DNA of 17,606 bases, taken from positions 1 to 17,606 of the forward strand of contig JBMOLK010000079.1 in assembly GCA_049325575.1 (NCBI GenBank), in the 5' to 3' direction. Under the pieces are notes generated by a model. The model did no database searches. It was not told where the DNA came from and saw only the letters and a program-made list of their open reading frames with translations. How positions within the stretch are numbered: the first letter of the stretch is position 1; every line of letters starts with the position of its first letter. Below are positions 6,954 to 15,017 of this stretch, in pieces. Origin of the DNA: JBMOLK01 sp049325575 (lineage in GTDB: Bacteria; Bacillota; Clostridia; Acetivibrionales; Acetivibrionaceae). A program made the translations under genes and the position numbers.

Positions 6954-8312
6954 TTAAAATAACTCTGCATTACCTTCAAGCCAATCGGTAAACTGTTTTG
7001 CAGTTCTCGGTGAACGTCCGTTGTACCAGAGCTCCCATTTGAGTGCTTCCTTATAAAGCTTCTCTCTTTCTATCTTCATTCCCCGCTTCTTGGAAAGCCC
7101 TTCTATAATCTCCAGAAAACGTTTTTGATCAGGAGATGAAAAAACAACTGTAATTCCGAATCTATCTGAAAGGGACAGCTTTTCCTGTATGGTATCCCGG
7201 GCTCTTATTTCGTCATCCTGACTATCCGATCTAAAGCCTGCTCTATCGCTGAACTTTTCCTTAATAAGGTGGCGCCTGTTGGAAGTAGCATAGATAAGAG
7301 TATTATCAGGTTTACACTCGAGCCCTCCCTCAAGGATTGCCTTTAGCGCAGTATAGCTCTCCTCGCTGTCTTCAAATGCAAGATCATCAATGAAAATAAT
7401 AAACTTAAGCTTTCTGTCCTTAACGAGCCTTATGACCTTTGGGAAATCAGCAAGATGCATTTTGGGAATCTCAATCATTCGAAGCCCGAGTTGGTGATAC
7501 TCATTGACTAAAGCCTTTACTGTAGAAGATTTCCCTGTTCCCCTGTCTCCATAAAGTAAAACATTGTTGGCCGGATATCCTTTTAAGAATTTCTCCGTAT
7601 TATTTATCACCTCAAAACGTTCCTGTTCATACCCGATAAAATCGGATATTCTAACCGGGTCAGGAGAGTCTATACCTCTTAAATACGAGACATTATCAGA
7701 AGGCTCCCATACGAAAGCCCTGCAGCGTGCAAACATCCCTGAACCATTCCGTCTATAAAACCCTGAAAGGTCACCTATGCATTGACTCCAACTGCTGCTT
7801 CTTTGTAGTGTTTCTTTGATTTCTTCAAGAGGTCCGGACTCACTGTCAGTCTTTAGATCATACTTATTTTGGAACTCCCAGGAGGGAAGGTTATTTATGA
7901 TGTTTTCCTCAAATTCATATATGCAGATATTCTTTAAGGCATAATCCTTAAATATGTCTGATGTCAGGACGCATATGGCATTAAGTCCGTCAAGATCTTT
8001 TATGACAGCTCTTACAAGCAGATCGTCAATTTCTTCAAATTCAACTGACTCTGCCAATCTTGAATAGGGATTTTCATCAAAAATCACCAGATCAATTATG
8101 TAGTCTTTTAAAGTTTTAGTTGAATTAGATTTTGTAAGCTCAAAGAAAAAAGTATTGAAAAAATTCACAAACTCGTCTATTTCAAGCTTATCTCTGGATA
8201 AAGAGTCAATCAGGGTGCGAAGAGCCTTTATAACTCCATCTTCAAGTAAATTCCTGTAAACAGACAAAGAATCAAGAATAAGCTTTAACTCTTTAAAGTT
8301 CGGGTTTATCAT
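6954..8312 (-). CDS. DUF815-family AAA+ ATPase
   Basis: A cytoplasmic protein of 452 residues. The first ~200 residues are helical and not recognisable by motif. The ATPase core has Walker A GDRGTGKS at 255-262, Walker B FIIFIDDL at 304-311, a sensor-like strand with ATSNRRHL, and then a conserved DUF815 stretch with KFSDR, a run of acidic and Arg residues around DDEIRARDTIQEK, LSDRFG, and a C-terminal RSPRTAKQFTDWL. The combination matches PF05673 (DUF815), whose cellular role is not established. The start is the ATG at 8310-8312, preceded by AGAGG at 7 bases; the in-frame ATG at 8345 has no ribosome binding site. A strong promoter lies upstream, and an MscS-like gene follows 15 bases downstream. 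No sequence evidence identifies the substrate. Confidence 0.9.
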   Translation of the reverse strand: MINPNFKELKLILDSLSVYRNLLEDGVIKALRTLIDSLSRDKLEIDEFVNFFNTFFFELTKSNSTKTLKDYIIDLVIFDENPYSRLAESVEFEEIDDLLVRAVIKDLDGLNAICVLTSDIFKDYALKNICIYEFEENIINNLPSWEFQNKYDLKTDSESGPLEEIKETLQRSSSWSQCIGDLSGFYRRNGSGMFARCRAFVWEPSDNVSYLRGIDSPDPVRISDFIGYEQERFEVINNTEKFLKGYPANNVLLYGDRGTGKSSTVKALVNEYHQLGLRMIEIPKMHLADFPKVIRLVKDRKLKFIIFIDDLAFEDSEESYTALKAILEGGLECKPDNTLIYATSNRRHLIKEKFSDRAGFRSDSQDDEIRARDTIQEKLSLSDRFGITVVFSSPDQKRFLEIIEGLSKKRGMKIEREKLYKEALKWELWYNGRSPRTAKQFTDWLEGNAELF

Positions 8313-8364
8313 AAAATTACCTCTATTTAGATAGATTTTTCCCATTTATGCTATACAATAATAC

Positions 8365-8393
8365 ATTTTATCCTTATTTCATATAGTATTCAA
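8365..8393 (-). promoter_or_regulatory. Sigma-A-like promoter of the DUF815-mscS operon
   Basis: On the minus strand TTGAAT (8388-8393) is followed after 17 bases by TAAAAT (8365-8370). It lies in the 95-base gap after the helD stop, and no hairpin terminator is visible there, so some readthrough from helD is possible. Confidence 0.65.
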
Positions 8394-8407
8394 CAACTAA
8401 TATTCAC

Positions 8408-10669
8408 TTACAACACCTCATACAGCTCTTTGGAAAGGCTTGAAACAAAATGTGTAAGCTCTCCAGAGTAATAAAGCCTAAGCTCATGTAGTGCCCTTGA
8501 ACATATTGTGTAGAAAAGCTTTCGCTCATCCTCTCTAAAGTAGTTTTTACTGCCTGCATCATAAACTATTACTGCATCAAACTCCAACCCTTTTGCCAGG
8601 TATGATGGAATTACCGAAACACCTGTCTTAAACTCATCATCTTCCTTAGTTATTAAACTCAAGTTAACCTTATCTTTAAGAGAATCAAATACTGTCTTGC
8701 TTTGTCTTTCAGTCTTACATATGACGGCAACCGACTCAATCCCTCTTTCCAAAAGATTTAGAATATCTTTTTTAATAGTGTCAAAGCCATCATGACCTTG
8801 GGGCAGTTCAACTACTTTAGGTTTCTCTCCTCTTCTATCAACGGCTTCTACATCTTTGCTGCCTTGCAGCATGGCTAAAGAAAACTCAAAGACTTCCCTT
8901 GTAGATCTGTAGCTCTTATTCAAATTAAGCAGAGTACTGTTTGGCACATTAAAAACTTCCATAACGCCTTCATAACCCTTAAAGTATATGAAAGGGTGAA
9001 TAGATTGGTTAATGTCTCCCAACAAGGTAAAACTGCAGTTTGTAAACATCTGTCTTAAAACATGATACTGCAGAGCACTATAATCCTGTGCTTCATCTAT
9101 GACTACGTGGCGAATCTGCGAATTGCCAGGTGTTCCTTCAAGACTAAACTTGATTATTAAGAAAGCCGGCAAGTCTTCAAAGGTAAGAATCTTCCTTCTT
9201 AGCATTCCAAGAGTCATTATTCTAATCTCTTCAAACTCTTTGGTTTGTTTATTATCATCCCATAGTTTATCTATAAGACCCATATCTTCGAACAATCTTA
9301 CGTAAGCTTTATACGCATCAAGAGAGCACATCTCCTCAACACGCTGCCGTATCTGCTTAAACTCTTTGGCTGTAAGCACTCTACTGGCTGCCTTGATTTC
9401 ACCCTTATGCTCACCGGAGTTCTCAAGCTCATTCTGAACATCTTTTATTCTCTTCTTTCTAAGGGGTTCTATAATAGAGAATATTCTGTCCTTTATTCTG
9501 TCCAGTCTCTTTATTATCGGCAATGCTTTATAATCTTTCTTAAAAAGTTCACGTATCTCCTCGCCGGTTATTATTACCCTGTCCCTGTAGTTTACATCAC
9601 TAAATTCAATCCCTTCATTTTCAAGGTAATCAAGGTAGTTCTGTATAACTTTAAGGTATGCAAGAGATGATTTAAACCTTATTCCTTCAGCTCTGATCTT
9701 GTATTCATCCAAATCACATTTTGACAGCACATATTCCATCTGCTCATTAAAATCTTCCATTTTATAAGAATTACCAACAAATCCTCTGGCAAACTCTGCA
9801 AAGGTTGCTTGTTTCATATTCTCTTCTCCAAGCTCCGGAAGTACATTGGATATGTAGTCATTAAAAATTTGGTTTGGAGAAAAAATGACTATGTTATTGG
9901 AATTGATCCTGCTGCTACGATATTTATATAAAAGATACGCAACACGGTGCAGGGCAACAGATGTCTTTCCGCTGCCGGCTGGCCCCTGGACAATCAGGAG
10001 ATCATTATCCTCATCCCTTATAATCCTGTTCTGCTCCTTCTGTATTGTAGTGACTATGTTTCTCATCTTGTCGTCTACGTTTTTACTTAGGATCTTTTGT
10101 AAAACCTCATCATCAATCTTTACACTGCTGTTAAACATATATTCAATTCTGGAGTTTAGTATCTTAAACTGACGCTTAAGTGAGACCTCTCCTTCAATAT
10201 CACCTTCAAGACATTTATACTTTGCATGGCCCAGTTCATAATCATAGAATATGCTGGAGATGGGAGCACGCCAATCGTATATATATATTTCCCTTGTTTT
10301 GTCATCTATAAGCGATGAAATACCGATATAGATTCGTTCTGCTTTCTCACACCCGTCCTCTTTAAAATCCACCCTGGCAAAATAGGGAGAAGCCTCTATT
10401 CTTTCCAATTTGTCAACAAGCTTACCTGAAAACAAGTATTTTTCCCACTCATGCTTTAGCCCATCAAGATAGTGTTGAATATCCACCATCTCCTCAAACT
10501 TGCTGGGAGCACCGGGAGCCTCCTCCCACATGGATTTCCTTGTTGAAATAATTTGATCCCTGTAAGATTTCATTTCACTTTTTCTTTTTAAGATCTCGTT
10601 ATGTATTAGTTTATATACTTCTTCAAGCCTCTCTTCTTCATACTCCCAATCCTGCCTGCTTATTGACAA
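8408..10669 (-). CDS. helD: HelD-type RNA polymerase recycling ATPase (superfamily 1 helicase-like)
   Basis: HelD binds stalled or post-termination RNA polymerase and uses ATP to release nucleic acids and recycle the enzyme. The 753-residue protein has the family plan. A charged N-terminal helical arm (about 8-45), which in known HelDs enters the secondary channel, comes first. Then comes the conserved IYIYDWRAPISSIFYDYELG block (129-147), Walker A GPAGSGKT (229-236), VIDEAQD (523-529), GDINQSI (551-557), the NKSYRST motif (584-590), AKGLEFDAV (692-700) and YTICSRALHEL (720-730). A long helical insertion separates the two ATPase halves. The start is TTG at 10667-10669 with a strong GGAGGGAG seven bases upstream. 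A TATAAT hexamer lies at 10714-10719 (minus), but no good -35 accompanies it. It sits 96 bases after the upstream gene. Confidence 0.93.
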   Translation of the reverse strand: MSISRQDWEYEEERLEEVYKLIHNEILKRKSEMKSYRDQIISTRKSMWEEAPGAPSKFEEMVDIQHYLDGLKHEWEKYLFSGKLVDKLERIEASPYFARVDFKEDGCEKAERIYIGISSLIDDKTREIYIYDWRAPISSIFYDYELGHAKYKCLEGDIEGEVSLKRQFKILNSRIEYMFNSSVKIDDEVLQKILSKNVDDKMRNIVTTIQKEQNRIIRDEDNDLLIVQGPAGSGKTSVALHRVAYLLYKYRSSRINSNNIVIFSPNQIFNDYISNVLPELGEENMKQATFAEFARGFVGNSYKMEDFNEQMEYVLSKCDLDEYKIRAEGIRFKSSLAYLKVIQNYLDYLENEGIEFSDVNYRDRVIITGEEIRELFKKDYKALPIIKRLDRIKDRIFSIIEPLRKKRIKDVQNELENSGEHKGEIKAASRVLTAKEFKQIRQRVEEMCSLDAYKAYVRLFEDMGLIDKLWDDNKQTKEFEEIRIMTLGMLRRKILTFEDLPAFLIIKFSLEGTPGNSQIRHVVIDEAQDYSALQYHVLRQMFTNCSFTLLGDINQSIHPFIYFKGYEGVMEVFNVPNSTLLNLNKSYRSTREVFEFSLAMLQGSKDVEAVDRRGEKPKVVELPQGHDGFDTIKKDILNLLERGIESVAVICKTERQSKTVFDSLKDKVNLSLITKEDDEFKTGVSVIPSYLAKGLEFDAVIVYDAGSKNYFREDERKLFYTICSRALHELRLYYSGELTHFVSSLSKELYEVL

Positions 10670-10765
10670 ACTACTCCCTCCAAAGAACCTATATTTTAAA
10701 AAGTGTCTTATTAATTATAGTTTCCCAATCCAATAATATCCCCATTTCCAGCCAGCTTTTATGCA

Positions 10766-12031
10766 CTACTCTTCAAAGCTTGCCAGAAACAACTGCCATG
10801 TATTGTCTTTATATATAAAAACGTAGGTAGTGGGAAGATAGACCTTCGGATAGTATTCATTCTCTTCAGTATCAGCAGGTCCCTTGTAAACTGCTTTGGG
10901 TTTACCTTTTACTGCAGCAGCATACGGCAGATTATCATCTCCCACTATATGAGCAATAACCTCTGCATTCGTTAAAGAATATGTATAAGGCCTTTTCTTT
11001 GATAAAGCGTTATACTTGTTTGTAATATACAAGGCCTGGATCAAGTTTACAAAATCCTGTATATAAGGAGAACCACGATAAATATTTAATATTTTGTACG
11101 AAACATGTACAGAAGGCTCCATTCCAAATGGATGCTCTATATCCATTCGTCCAAAATTAACTATAGAGTTATCCAGTATTCTGTCGGCAAGGCTTGCTAG
11201 TTCTCTATTGTAGGGTAAATATCCCTCAAATGGACCTTCATTAAATCTTCTTCCTCTAAATTCGCTGTATAACTGTAATCTATCATATATTTTCAGAATC
11301 CCTGAATCTGAATCCAAAACAGCTGCTTGTTTGTCTGCCGCATTATAGCCTTTTAAGATAAACAGTACGTTGGCGGCTAAAGATATTACCAGTATCAATA
11401 TGAAAATTATGCTTAAACTTTTCCAAACCGTTCTTAAAGGCACAAATATACTCTTCTCTACACTCTGAATAACCTTGCCGCTGTGTATATGCATTTTATC
11501 TTCTTCGCCTACACCATACGTTTCATTGGTACAAAAAGAGTCTCCCGCCTCGTTTTGTATATTATCCTGCACTAAATCCCTATTAGCTAATCCATCCTGT
11601 TTTGCATTCACCTCTATAGGTTGACTCAGTTGTTCTTTTACATATATACCGTCAAAGGCTGCCTGTTCCAGCCAAATCAACTTGATTATATATTCCGCAT
11701 AATTTTTTTCTTCATATAGTTTTTTGGTTTCTCCATCAATTTTAATAATACTATACTGATGTGTAGTTTTCTCCAAAGCTTCAGCCAGCTCTTTAAGCTT
11801 TTGCCTCTTACCTATTTTTGTTACACTATCCTCGTTTTCATCATCATATATTTTTTCTTTTATAAGCTTATCAATTATTAGGGTAATTTCATCATCAAAT
11901 AACCTGTAACCTTTCTTTTCACCCTTTAATTTCTGGCTGAATGTTCCATCCTTAACATTCAGTATCCTTGCTGCTGTAGATTTCTTTATATTAAATACGC
12001 TAAAAACCTTTTCTATTATTTCCCTCTTCAT
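10766..12031 (-). CDS. Membrane-anchored protein with XRE-like helix-turn-helix and unknown extracytoplasmic domain
   Basis: A 421-residue protein I do not recognise as a named family. Residues 5-60 resemble an XRE/Cro-like helix-turn-helix: helix STAARILNV, turn, helix TFSQKLKGE, then a wing-like RLFDDEITLIIDKL. Residues 61-200 are hydrophilic and charged, with a low-complexity acidic patch. Residues 204-226 form one strong membrane segment. Residues 227-421 would lie outside the cell, with many Tyr and aromatic residues and no known motif. This cytoplasmic DNA-binding, single TM, external domain plan is that of one-component transmembrane regulators such as ToxR and CadC, although those use winged-helix domains. 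A ribosome site AGGGGG precedes the ATG. The gene has its own promoter and is divergent from a lipoprotein gene. Function is inferred from architecture and context only. Confidence 0.75.
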   Translation of the reverse strand: MKREIIEKVFSVFNIKKSTAARILNVKDGTFSQKLKGEKKGYRLFDDEITLIIDKLIKEKIYDDENEDSVTKIGKRQKLKELAEALEKTTHQYSIIKIDGETKKLYEEKNYAEYIIKLIWLEQAAFDGIYVKEQLSQPIEVNAKQDGLANRDLVQDNIQNEAGDSFCTNETYGVGEEDKMHIHSGKVIQSVEKSIFVPLRTVWKSLSIIFILILVISLAANVLFILKGYNAADKQAAVLDSDSGILKIYDRLQLYSEFRGRRFNEGPFEGYLPYNRELASLADRILDNSIVNFGRMDIEHPFGMEPSVHVSYKILNIYRGSPYIQDFVNLIQALYITNKYNALSKKRPYTYSLTNAEVIAHIVGDDNLPYAAAVKGKPKAVYKGPADTEENEYYPKVYLPTTYVFIYKDNTWQLFLASFEE

Positions 12032-12046
12032 GTATCCCCCTAATGG

Positions 12047-12058
12047 CTTTATATAAAG
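12047..12058. repeat. Palindrome CTTTATATAAAG in the divergent regulatory region
   Basis: A perfect 12-base palindrome just upstream of the start of the membrane regulator. Its left part, CTTTATATA, recurs at 12082-12090, so the tandem TTCATGAA sites are bracketed by two copies. Confidence 0.55.
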
Positions 12059-12060
12059 TT

Positions 12061-12082
12061 TTCATGAAGTGTTCATGAAGTC
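12061..12082. promoter_or_regulatory. Tandem palindromic sites TTCATGAA, candidate operator
   Basis: Two identical 8-base palindromes, TTCATGAA, occur within consecutive 11-base units (12061-12071 and 12072-12082) that differ only in the last base. An 11-base spacing puts both on the same helical face. They lie between the promoter and the start codon of the membrane regulator gene, a fitting place for autoregulation. Confidence 0.5.
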
Positions 12083-12117
12083 TTTATATAATTTTAGTGT
12101 CTAGAGCTACATCTAAT

Positions 12118-12146
12118 ATAATACTAGTTATTTAAAATTATAACAA
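12118..12146 (-). promoter_or_regulatory. Candidate promoter of the membrane regulator gene
   Basis: On the minus strand TTGTTA (12141-12146) is followed after 17 bases by TATTAT (12118-12123). The leader of about 80 bases would include the tandem TTCATGAA sites. The 310-base gap (12032-12341) holds this promoter, the opposing one at 12217-12245 and the palindromes listed, but no gene. Confidence 0.5.
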
Positions 12147-12194
12147 TTTTATAGTGCAAAGGAAAATATAAAACACTTATAAAACGTTTATATA

Positions 12195-12207
12195 GCTTTA
12201 ATAAAGC
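12195..12207. repeat. Inverted repeat GCTTTA-A-TAAAGC near the lipoprotein promoter
   Basis: A perfect 6+6 inverted repeat with a one-base centre, ten bases upstream of the -35 of the lipoprotein promoter. It shares the CTTTA...TAAAG arms with the palindrome at 12047-12058, suggesting one protein might bind at both ends of the region. Confidence 0.45.
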
Positions 12208-12216
12208 CCTTTAGGA

Positions 12217-12245
12217 TTGTTTTACTGTATTTTGCGTTTTATAAT
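12217..12245 (+). promoter_or_regulatory. Candidate promoter of the Asp-box lipoprotein gene
   Basis: TTGTTT (12217-12222) is followed after 17 bases by a perfect TATAAT (12240-12245). The 8-base palindrome ACGATCGT (12253-12260) overlaps the inferred transcription start. Confidence 0.6.
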
Positions 12246-12341
12246 GTCCATAACGATCGTAAAACAAAAGCCGGCCAATATTTAAAAGCCATATAAAAGA
12301 GGATAAGCACCAATATTCTTACTAAATAGGGGGAATTTAAA

Positions 12342-13280
12342 TTGAAAACTCTAAAAAGACTTATTATAGTTCTTTGTATAATTATTTTATTAACTGGATG
12401 TATTTCCAATCAAAGTACTGAAAATACGTCAGACAATACACCAAAACGGAGTGCAAACATCCAGAGCAGCAGCAAACCGAAATCCGATTGGAATATAGCC
12501 TTTAAGTCAAAATTTGAAGAAAGCACCTTTTATCTTGCCGGATTCCAAGATGACACCAATGGAATACTCCTGGGTTATATAGGGGATGCCTATTACTCCA
12601 ATAACGGAGGAGCCTCATGGACAAAAACCGATAACAAAGGACACTTGCTGCTTGGACTTGATATGCTTGATGCTATGAACGGTTACAGCTGCGGCGACGT
12701 AGGAAGCATAAGAGTAACCAGTGACGGCGGGGTGACATGGACCAGACTTCCCGACTATGAAGCGTATGACCAGAACCCTTATTTCTTCATTTCTTTTGCC
12801 GATCGAAACAATGGATGGGTTGCATCCACCACAAAGCTGGGAGCAACAGTTTATGGGGGTAAAAGCTTCTCTACCCTCAAACTGCCGCATACCATCAATA
12901 CTATTGTTGCAATAAACTTGCTAACACCAGATAATGGCTATGTACTTGACAGCAGCGGCCTCCTTTATGCAACAAGTGACTCGGGGAAAACATGGACTAA
13001 AAAGTCCCTTGAGCTAAAAGATGAGAGAATAACAGGGATTTCTGCTGCTCCCGCAGCGGTTTTAAGGTTTCAAGCCCCCAATAACGCTATAGCAATTTTC
13101 TTTAGTAGAGACAAAAAGCTAAGGGCGCTGCGTACTTCCGATTCAGGAGATACCTGGGTAGATGAACCAATGCCCGATATAAACTATGGACATCTATATC
13201 TTTCAAGAGACTCCAAACTCCTGACTGTAGCAAATCATATAGAGAAGGAAATATCAGTTCTAAAATATACTGCTGAGTAG
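12342..13280 (+). CDS. Lipoprotein with four Asp-box (BNR-like) repeats
   Basis: A 312-residue exported lipoprotein. Residues 1-19 form a lipoprotein signal peptide ending in the lipobox LTGC, with the lipidated Cys at position 20. A Ser/Asn/Thr-rich linker runs to about residue 47. The rest is beta-rich with Asp-box motifs of the S-x-D-x-G-x-T-W type: a degenerate one at about 86-93 (SNNGGASW), then SDGGVTW at 127-133, SDSGKTW at 212-218 and SDSGDTW at 266-272. Such repeats mark beta-propellers as in sialidases and Ycf48/HCF136-like proteins, but no sialidase catalytic residues are evident, so a binding or assembly role is more likely than hydrolysis. The start is TTG at 12342, with AGGGGG eight bases upstream. 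It is divergent from the membrane regulator gene and closed by a strong terminator. Confidence 0.88.
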   Translation: MKTLKRLIIVLCIIILLTGCISNQSTENTSDNTPKRSANIQSSSKPKSDWNIAFKSKFEESTFYLAGFQDDTNGILLGYIGDAYYSNNGGASWTKTDNKGHLLLGLDMLDAMNGYSCGDVGSIRVTSDGGVTWTRLPDYEAYDQNPYFFISFADRNNGWVASTTKLGATVYGGKSFSTLKLPHTINTIVAINLLTPDNGYVLDSSGLLYATSDSGKTWTKKSLELKDERITGISAAPAAVLRFQAPNNAIAIFFSRDKKLRALRTSDSGDTWVDEPMPDINYGHLYLSRDSKLLTVANHIEKEISVLKYTAE

Positions 13281-13320
13281 GTATATTATAAGTATAGACT
13301 TCCCATCCTCCTCAATAAAA

Positions 13321-13376
13321 CCGGAGCCGTATCACCAGGGGATAGATCCCTAAATGATGCGGCCCCGGATTTATTA
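13321..13376 (+). terminator. Large bidirectional terminator between the lipoprotein and GH5 genes
   Basis: The 13321-13334 arm (CCGG, GCCG, ATCA) pairs with the 13355-13368 arm (TGAT, CGGC, CCGG), with one A-C mismatch and one T-G pair. An inner AGGG/CCCT stem extends it. On the plus strand ATTTATTAT follows; on the minus strand TTTTATT follows. It serves both converging genes. Confidence 0.85.
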
Positions 13377-13384
13377 TCAGTTCC

Positions 13385-14809
13385 TTAAATCCTGTCTTCT
13401 ACAGGAAATCTTTCGATTATACGCAGTATAAACCTTTTAAGCAAATTATAATCAGTAGAGTTTATATTTCCGTCCCCGTTCACATCTGCTGCCTCTGCTC
13501 CTTTTTCATATGTAAATTGGTTTATGATTTTTAATATATATCTTTTCATCAGAGTATAATCAGTAGAATCCACACTGCCATCTCCATTGATATCTCCATA
13601 TTTGATTGTTGGGGTAGTTGTTGGAAGCGGTATTGTGCTTGATTTTTGAGCCATTCTTTTTGCATGGGGGATAAATACATTTGTCAGTACCGGGTCACCA
13701 TGCATTACTGTAAAATTTGACAGCCTCTTATCGTTATATTCCCAGAACAAACAGCCAGCAGCATCCATCTCTTCTATTACTTCAAACATTTTACTCCAGT
13801 ATAGTTCCTTGTTGGTATAGGTATTAAACTCTTCAATTATTATGGGTTTGCCAACCACATTATGTGCATCATGTATCCATGCTCTTACCAATTCTGCATT
13901 CTGTTCGGGAGTCAGGTTTGCCCAATGCTCATCAGGATATGGATGGGCTGTGCAAAAGTCTATATACGGTGATTGGTGAATATATATAAACGGATTCCCT
14001 TCGTCCCCGCCAAAGCCATATCTTGATTCATGTGCTTCTATTCCTGCACTGACCATATGGTTTGGGTCCAGGCTCTTAATTAAAGCCGCCATTTCATCTA
14101 TCCAGGCCCTTAAGGTTATTCCGGTAGAATTTTCGCCTGCATCCTGGTACCTGGGCTCATTCATAAGCTCCCATGAAAAAATTGTCGGATCATCCTTGTA
14201 TGGTATGTTTGTATAGTGGTTTACTCTTGTAACGAAATGCTTTACATAGTTTCTATACTGCTCCTTGCATCCTTCATCAGTGAAAAACTTGGCTCTTGCA
14301 GCATGAGTCTTACCGGGGAGTCCTTCCCATGCAAGTCTTTGATCAATTGCGCCATACGCTTCCCAATAATTTTCCAGCACAATTATGATTTTTATTCCGT
14401 TTTTCCTGGCAGACTCCATAATATAGTCAAACAGCATGAACTGTGGCTCGCTGTATTGGCCCTCGGCAGGCTCGAAGCCATGCCAGGTTTCATGAGAAAA
14501 TCCCCACGTCCTTACAACTTTGATGCCATCTGATGCCATTTGACTCATTAAATTATCAATCTGTGCCTTATTCATAAACTTGGTTTCTATATCCTCCGGT
14601 GTACCCGTATTTGAACCGTCCCCTCTGGTAAAAAGGTCATATGAATTGGCACCTGCAAAAAAGAAGGGTTTCCCATCTAGAACAAACATGTTTCCCTGAG
14701 TGGTGACAAAGCCTGCCCGCACATCTTCAACAGCTATGCTTTTAGGAGAAGGCCCCAAAAATCCTAATAACATACTCACTACTATAAGACATATAAAAAT
14801 CCTTCTCAC
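13385..14809 (-). CDS. Cellulosomal GH5 glycosidase (beta-mannanase-like) with type I dockerin
   Basis: A secreted enzyme of 474 residues. Residues 1-26 are a signal peptide. The GH5 catalytic domain spans about 32-390, with the acid/base E218 in WELMNEP, the nucleophile E327 in IIIEEFNTY, substrate-channel residues in HPYPDEHW (289-296) and a late strand with LFWEYND. The overall pattern resembles GH5 subfamily 7 endo-beta-1,4-mannanases, so the substrate is probably mannan or glucomannan. A short Pro/Thr linker (394-401) leads to a type I dockerin with two calcium-binding repeats: DINGDGSVDSTDYTLMKRYI from 406 and DVNGDGNINSTDYNLLKRFI from 442. These dock the enzyme to scaffoldin cohesins. 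No carbohydrate-binding module is present. The start is GTG at 14807-14809, with GGGAGG eight bases upstream. It is divergent from a LacI-family regulator. Subfamily and substrate are inferred. Confidence 0.93.
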   Translation of the reverse strand: MRRIFICLIVVSMLLGFLGPSPKSIAVEDVRAGFVTTQGNMFVLDGKPFFFAGANSYDLFTRGDGSNTGTPEDIETKFMNKAQIDNLMSQMASDGIKVVRTWGFSHETWHGFEPAEGQYSEPQFMLFDYIMESARKNGIKIIIVLENYWEAYGAIDQRLAWEGLPGKTHAARAKFFTDEGCKEQYRNYVKHFVTRVNHYTNIPYKDDPTIFSWELMNEPRYQDAGENSTGITLRAWIDEMAALIKSLDPNHMVSAGIEAHESRYGFGGDEGNPFIYIHQSPYIDFCTAHPYPDEHWANLTPEQNAELVRAWIHDAHNVVGKPIIIEEFNTYTNKELYWSKMFEVIEEMDAAGCLFWEYNDKRLSNFTVMHGDPVLTNVFIPHAKRMAQKSSTIPLPTTTPTIKYGDINGDGSVDSTDYTLMKRYILKIINQFTYEKGAEAADVNGDGNINSTDYNLLKRFILRIIERFPVEDRI

Positions 14810-14841
14810 CTTTCAAACCTCCCTTACATTAATATCATTTT

Positions 14842-14858
14842 TGTATATTTAAAATACA
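14842..14858. repeat. Inverted repeat TGTAT-n7-ATACA upstream of the GH5 gene
   Basis: Two 5-base arms separated by 7 AT-rich bases lie between the inferred GH5 transcription start and its ribosome binding site. It is a possible operator for the adjacent LacI-family protein, but it lacks the central CG common in LacI sites, so the assignment is weak. Confidence 0.3.
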
Positions 14859-14888
14859 TACCAACTTAAGTAAACCTGATTCTCTATC

Positions 14889-14917
14889 ATTATATCAGTT
14901 ATAAAATTACCGATGAA
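14889..14917 (-). promoter_or_regulatory. Candidate extended -10 promoter of the GH5 gene
   Basis: On the minus strand a perfect TATAAT (14889-14894) carries the TGn extension immediately upstream (14895-14897). The -35 region, TTCATC (14912-14917), is poor, as expected for an extended -10 or an activated or repressed promoter. Confidence 0.45.
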
Positions 14918-14989
14918 TGAAAAATATTATTATTTAATGTTACATTCTTAAGTTTTTAATATTACTGCTTTTTGCCCCTCAATTTTTGA

Positions 14990-15017
14990 TTCACTAATTA
15001 TAAATGTGTGTTATAAT
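14990..15017 (+). promoter_or_regulatory. Extended -10 promoter of the lacI-family gene with overlapping inverted repeat
   Basis: TTCACT (14990-14995) is followed after 16 bases by TATAAT (15012-15017) with a TGn extension (15009-15011). A perfect inverted repeat, ATTATAA (14997-15003) and TTATAAT (15011-15017), covers the spacer and -10 and could be an autoregulatory operator. Confidence 0.55.

Noticed and set aside
12061..12082. Tandem 11-base repeat as the start of a CRISPR or satellite array
   Set aside because: Only two units without spacers; a protein binding site fits better.
13321..13368. GC-rich structured region as a possible structured RNA gene
   Set aside because: Its position between two converging stop codons and the T-rich flanks on both sides make it a bidirectional terminator.
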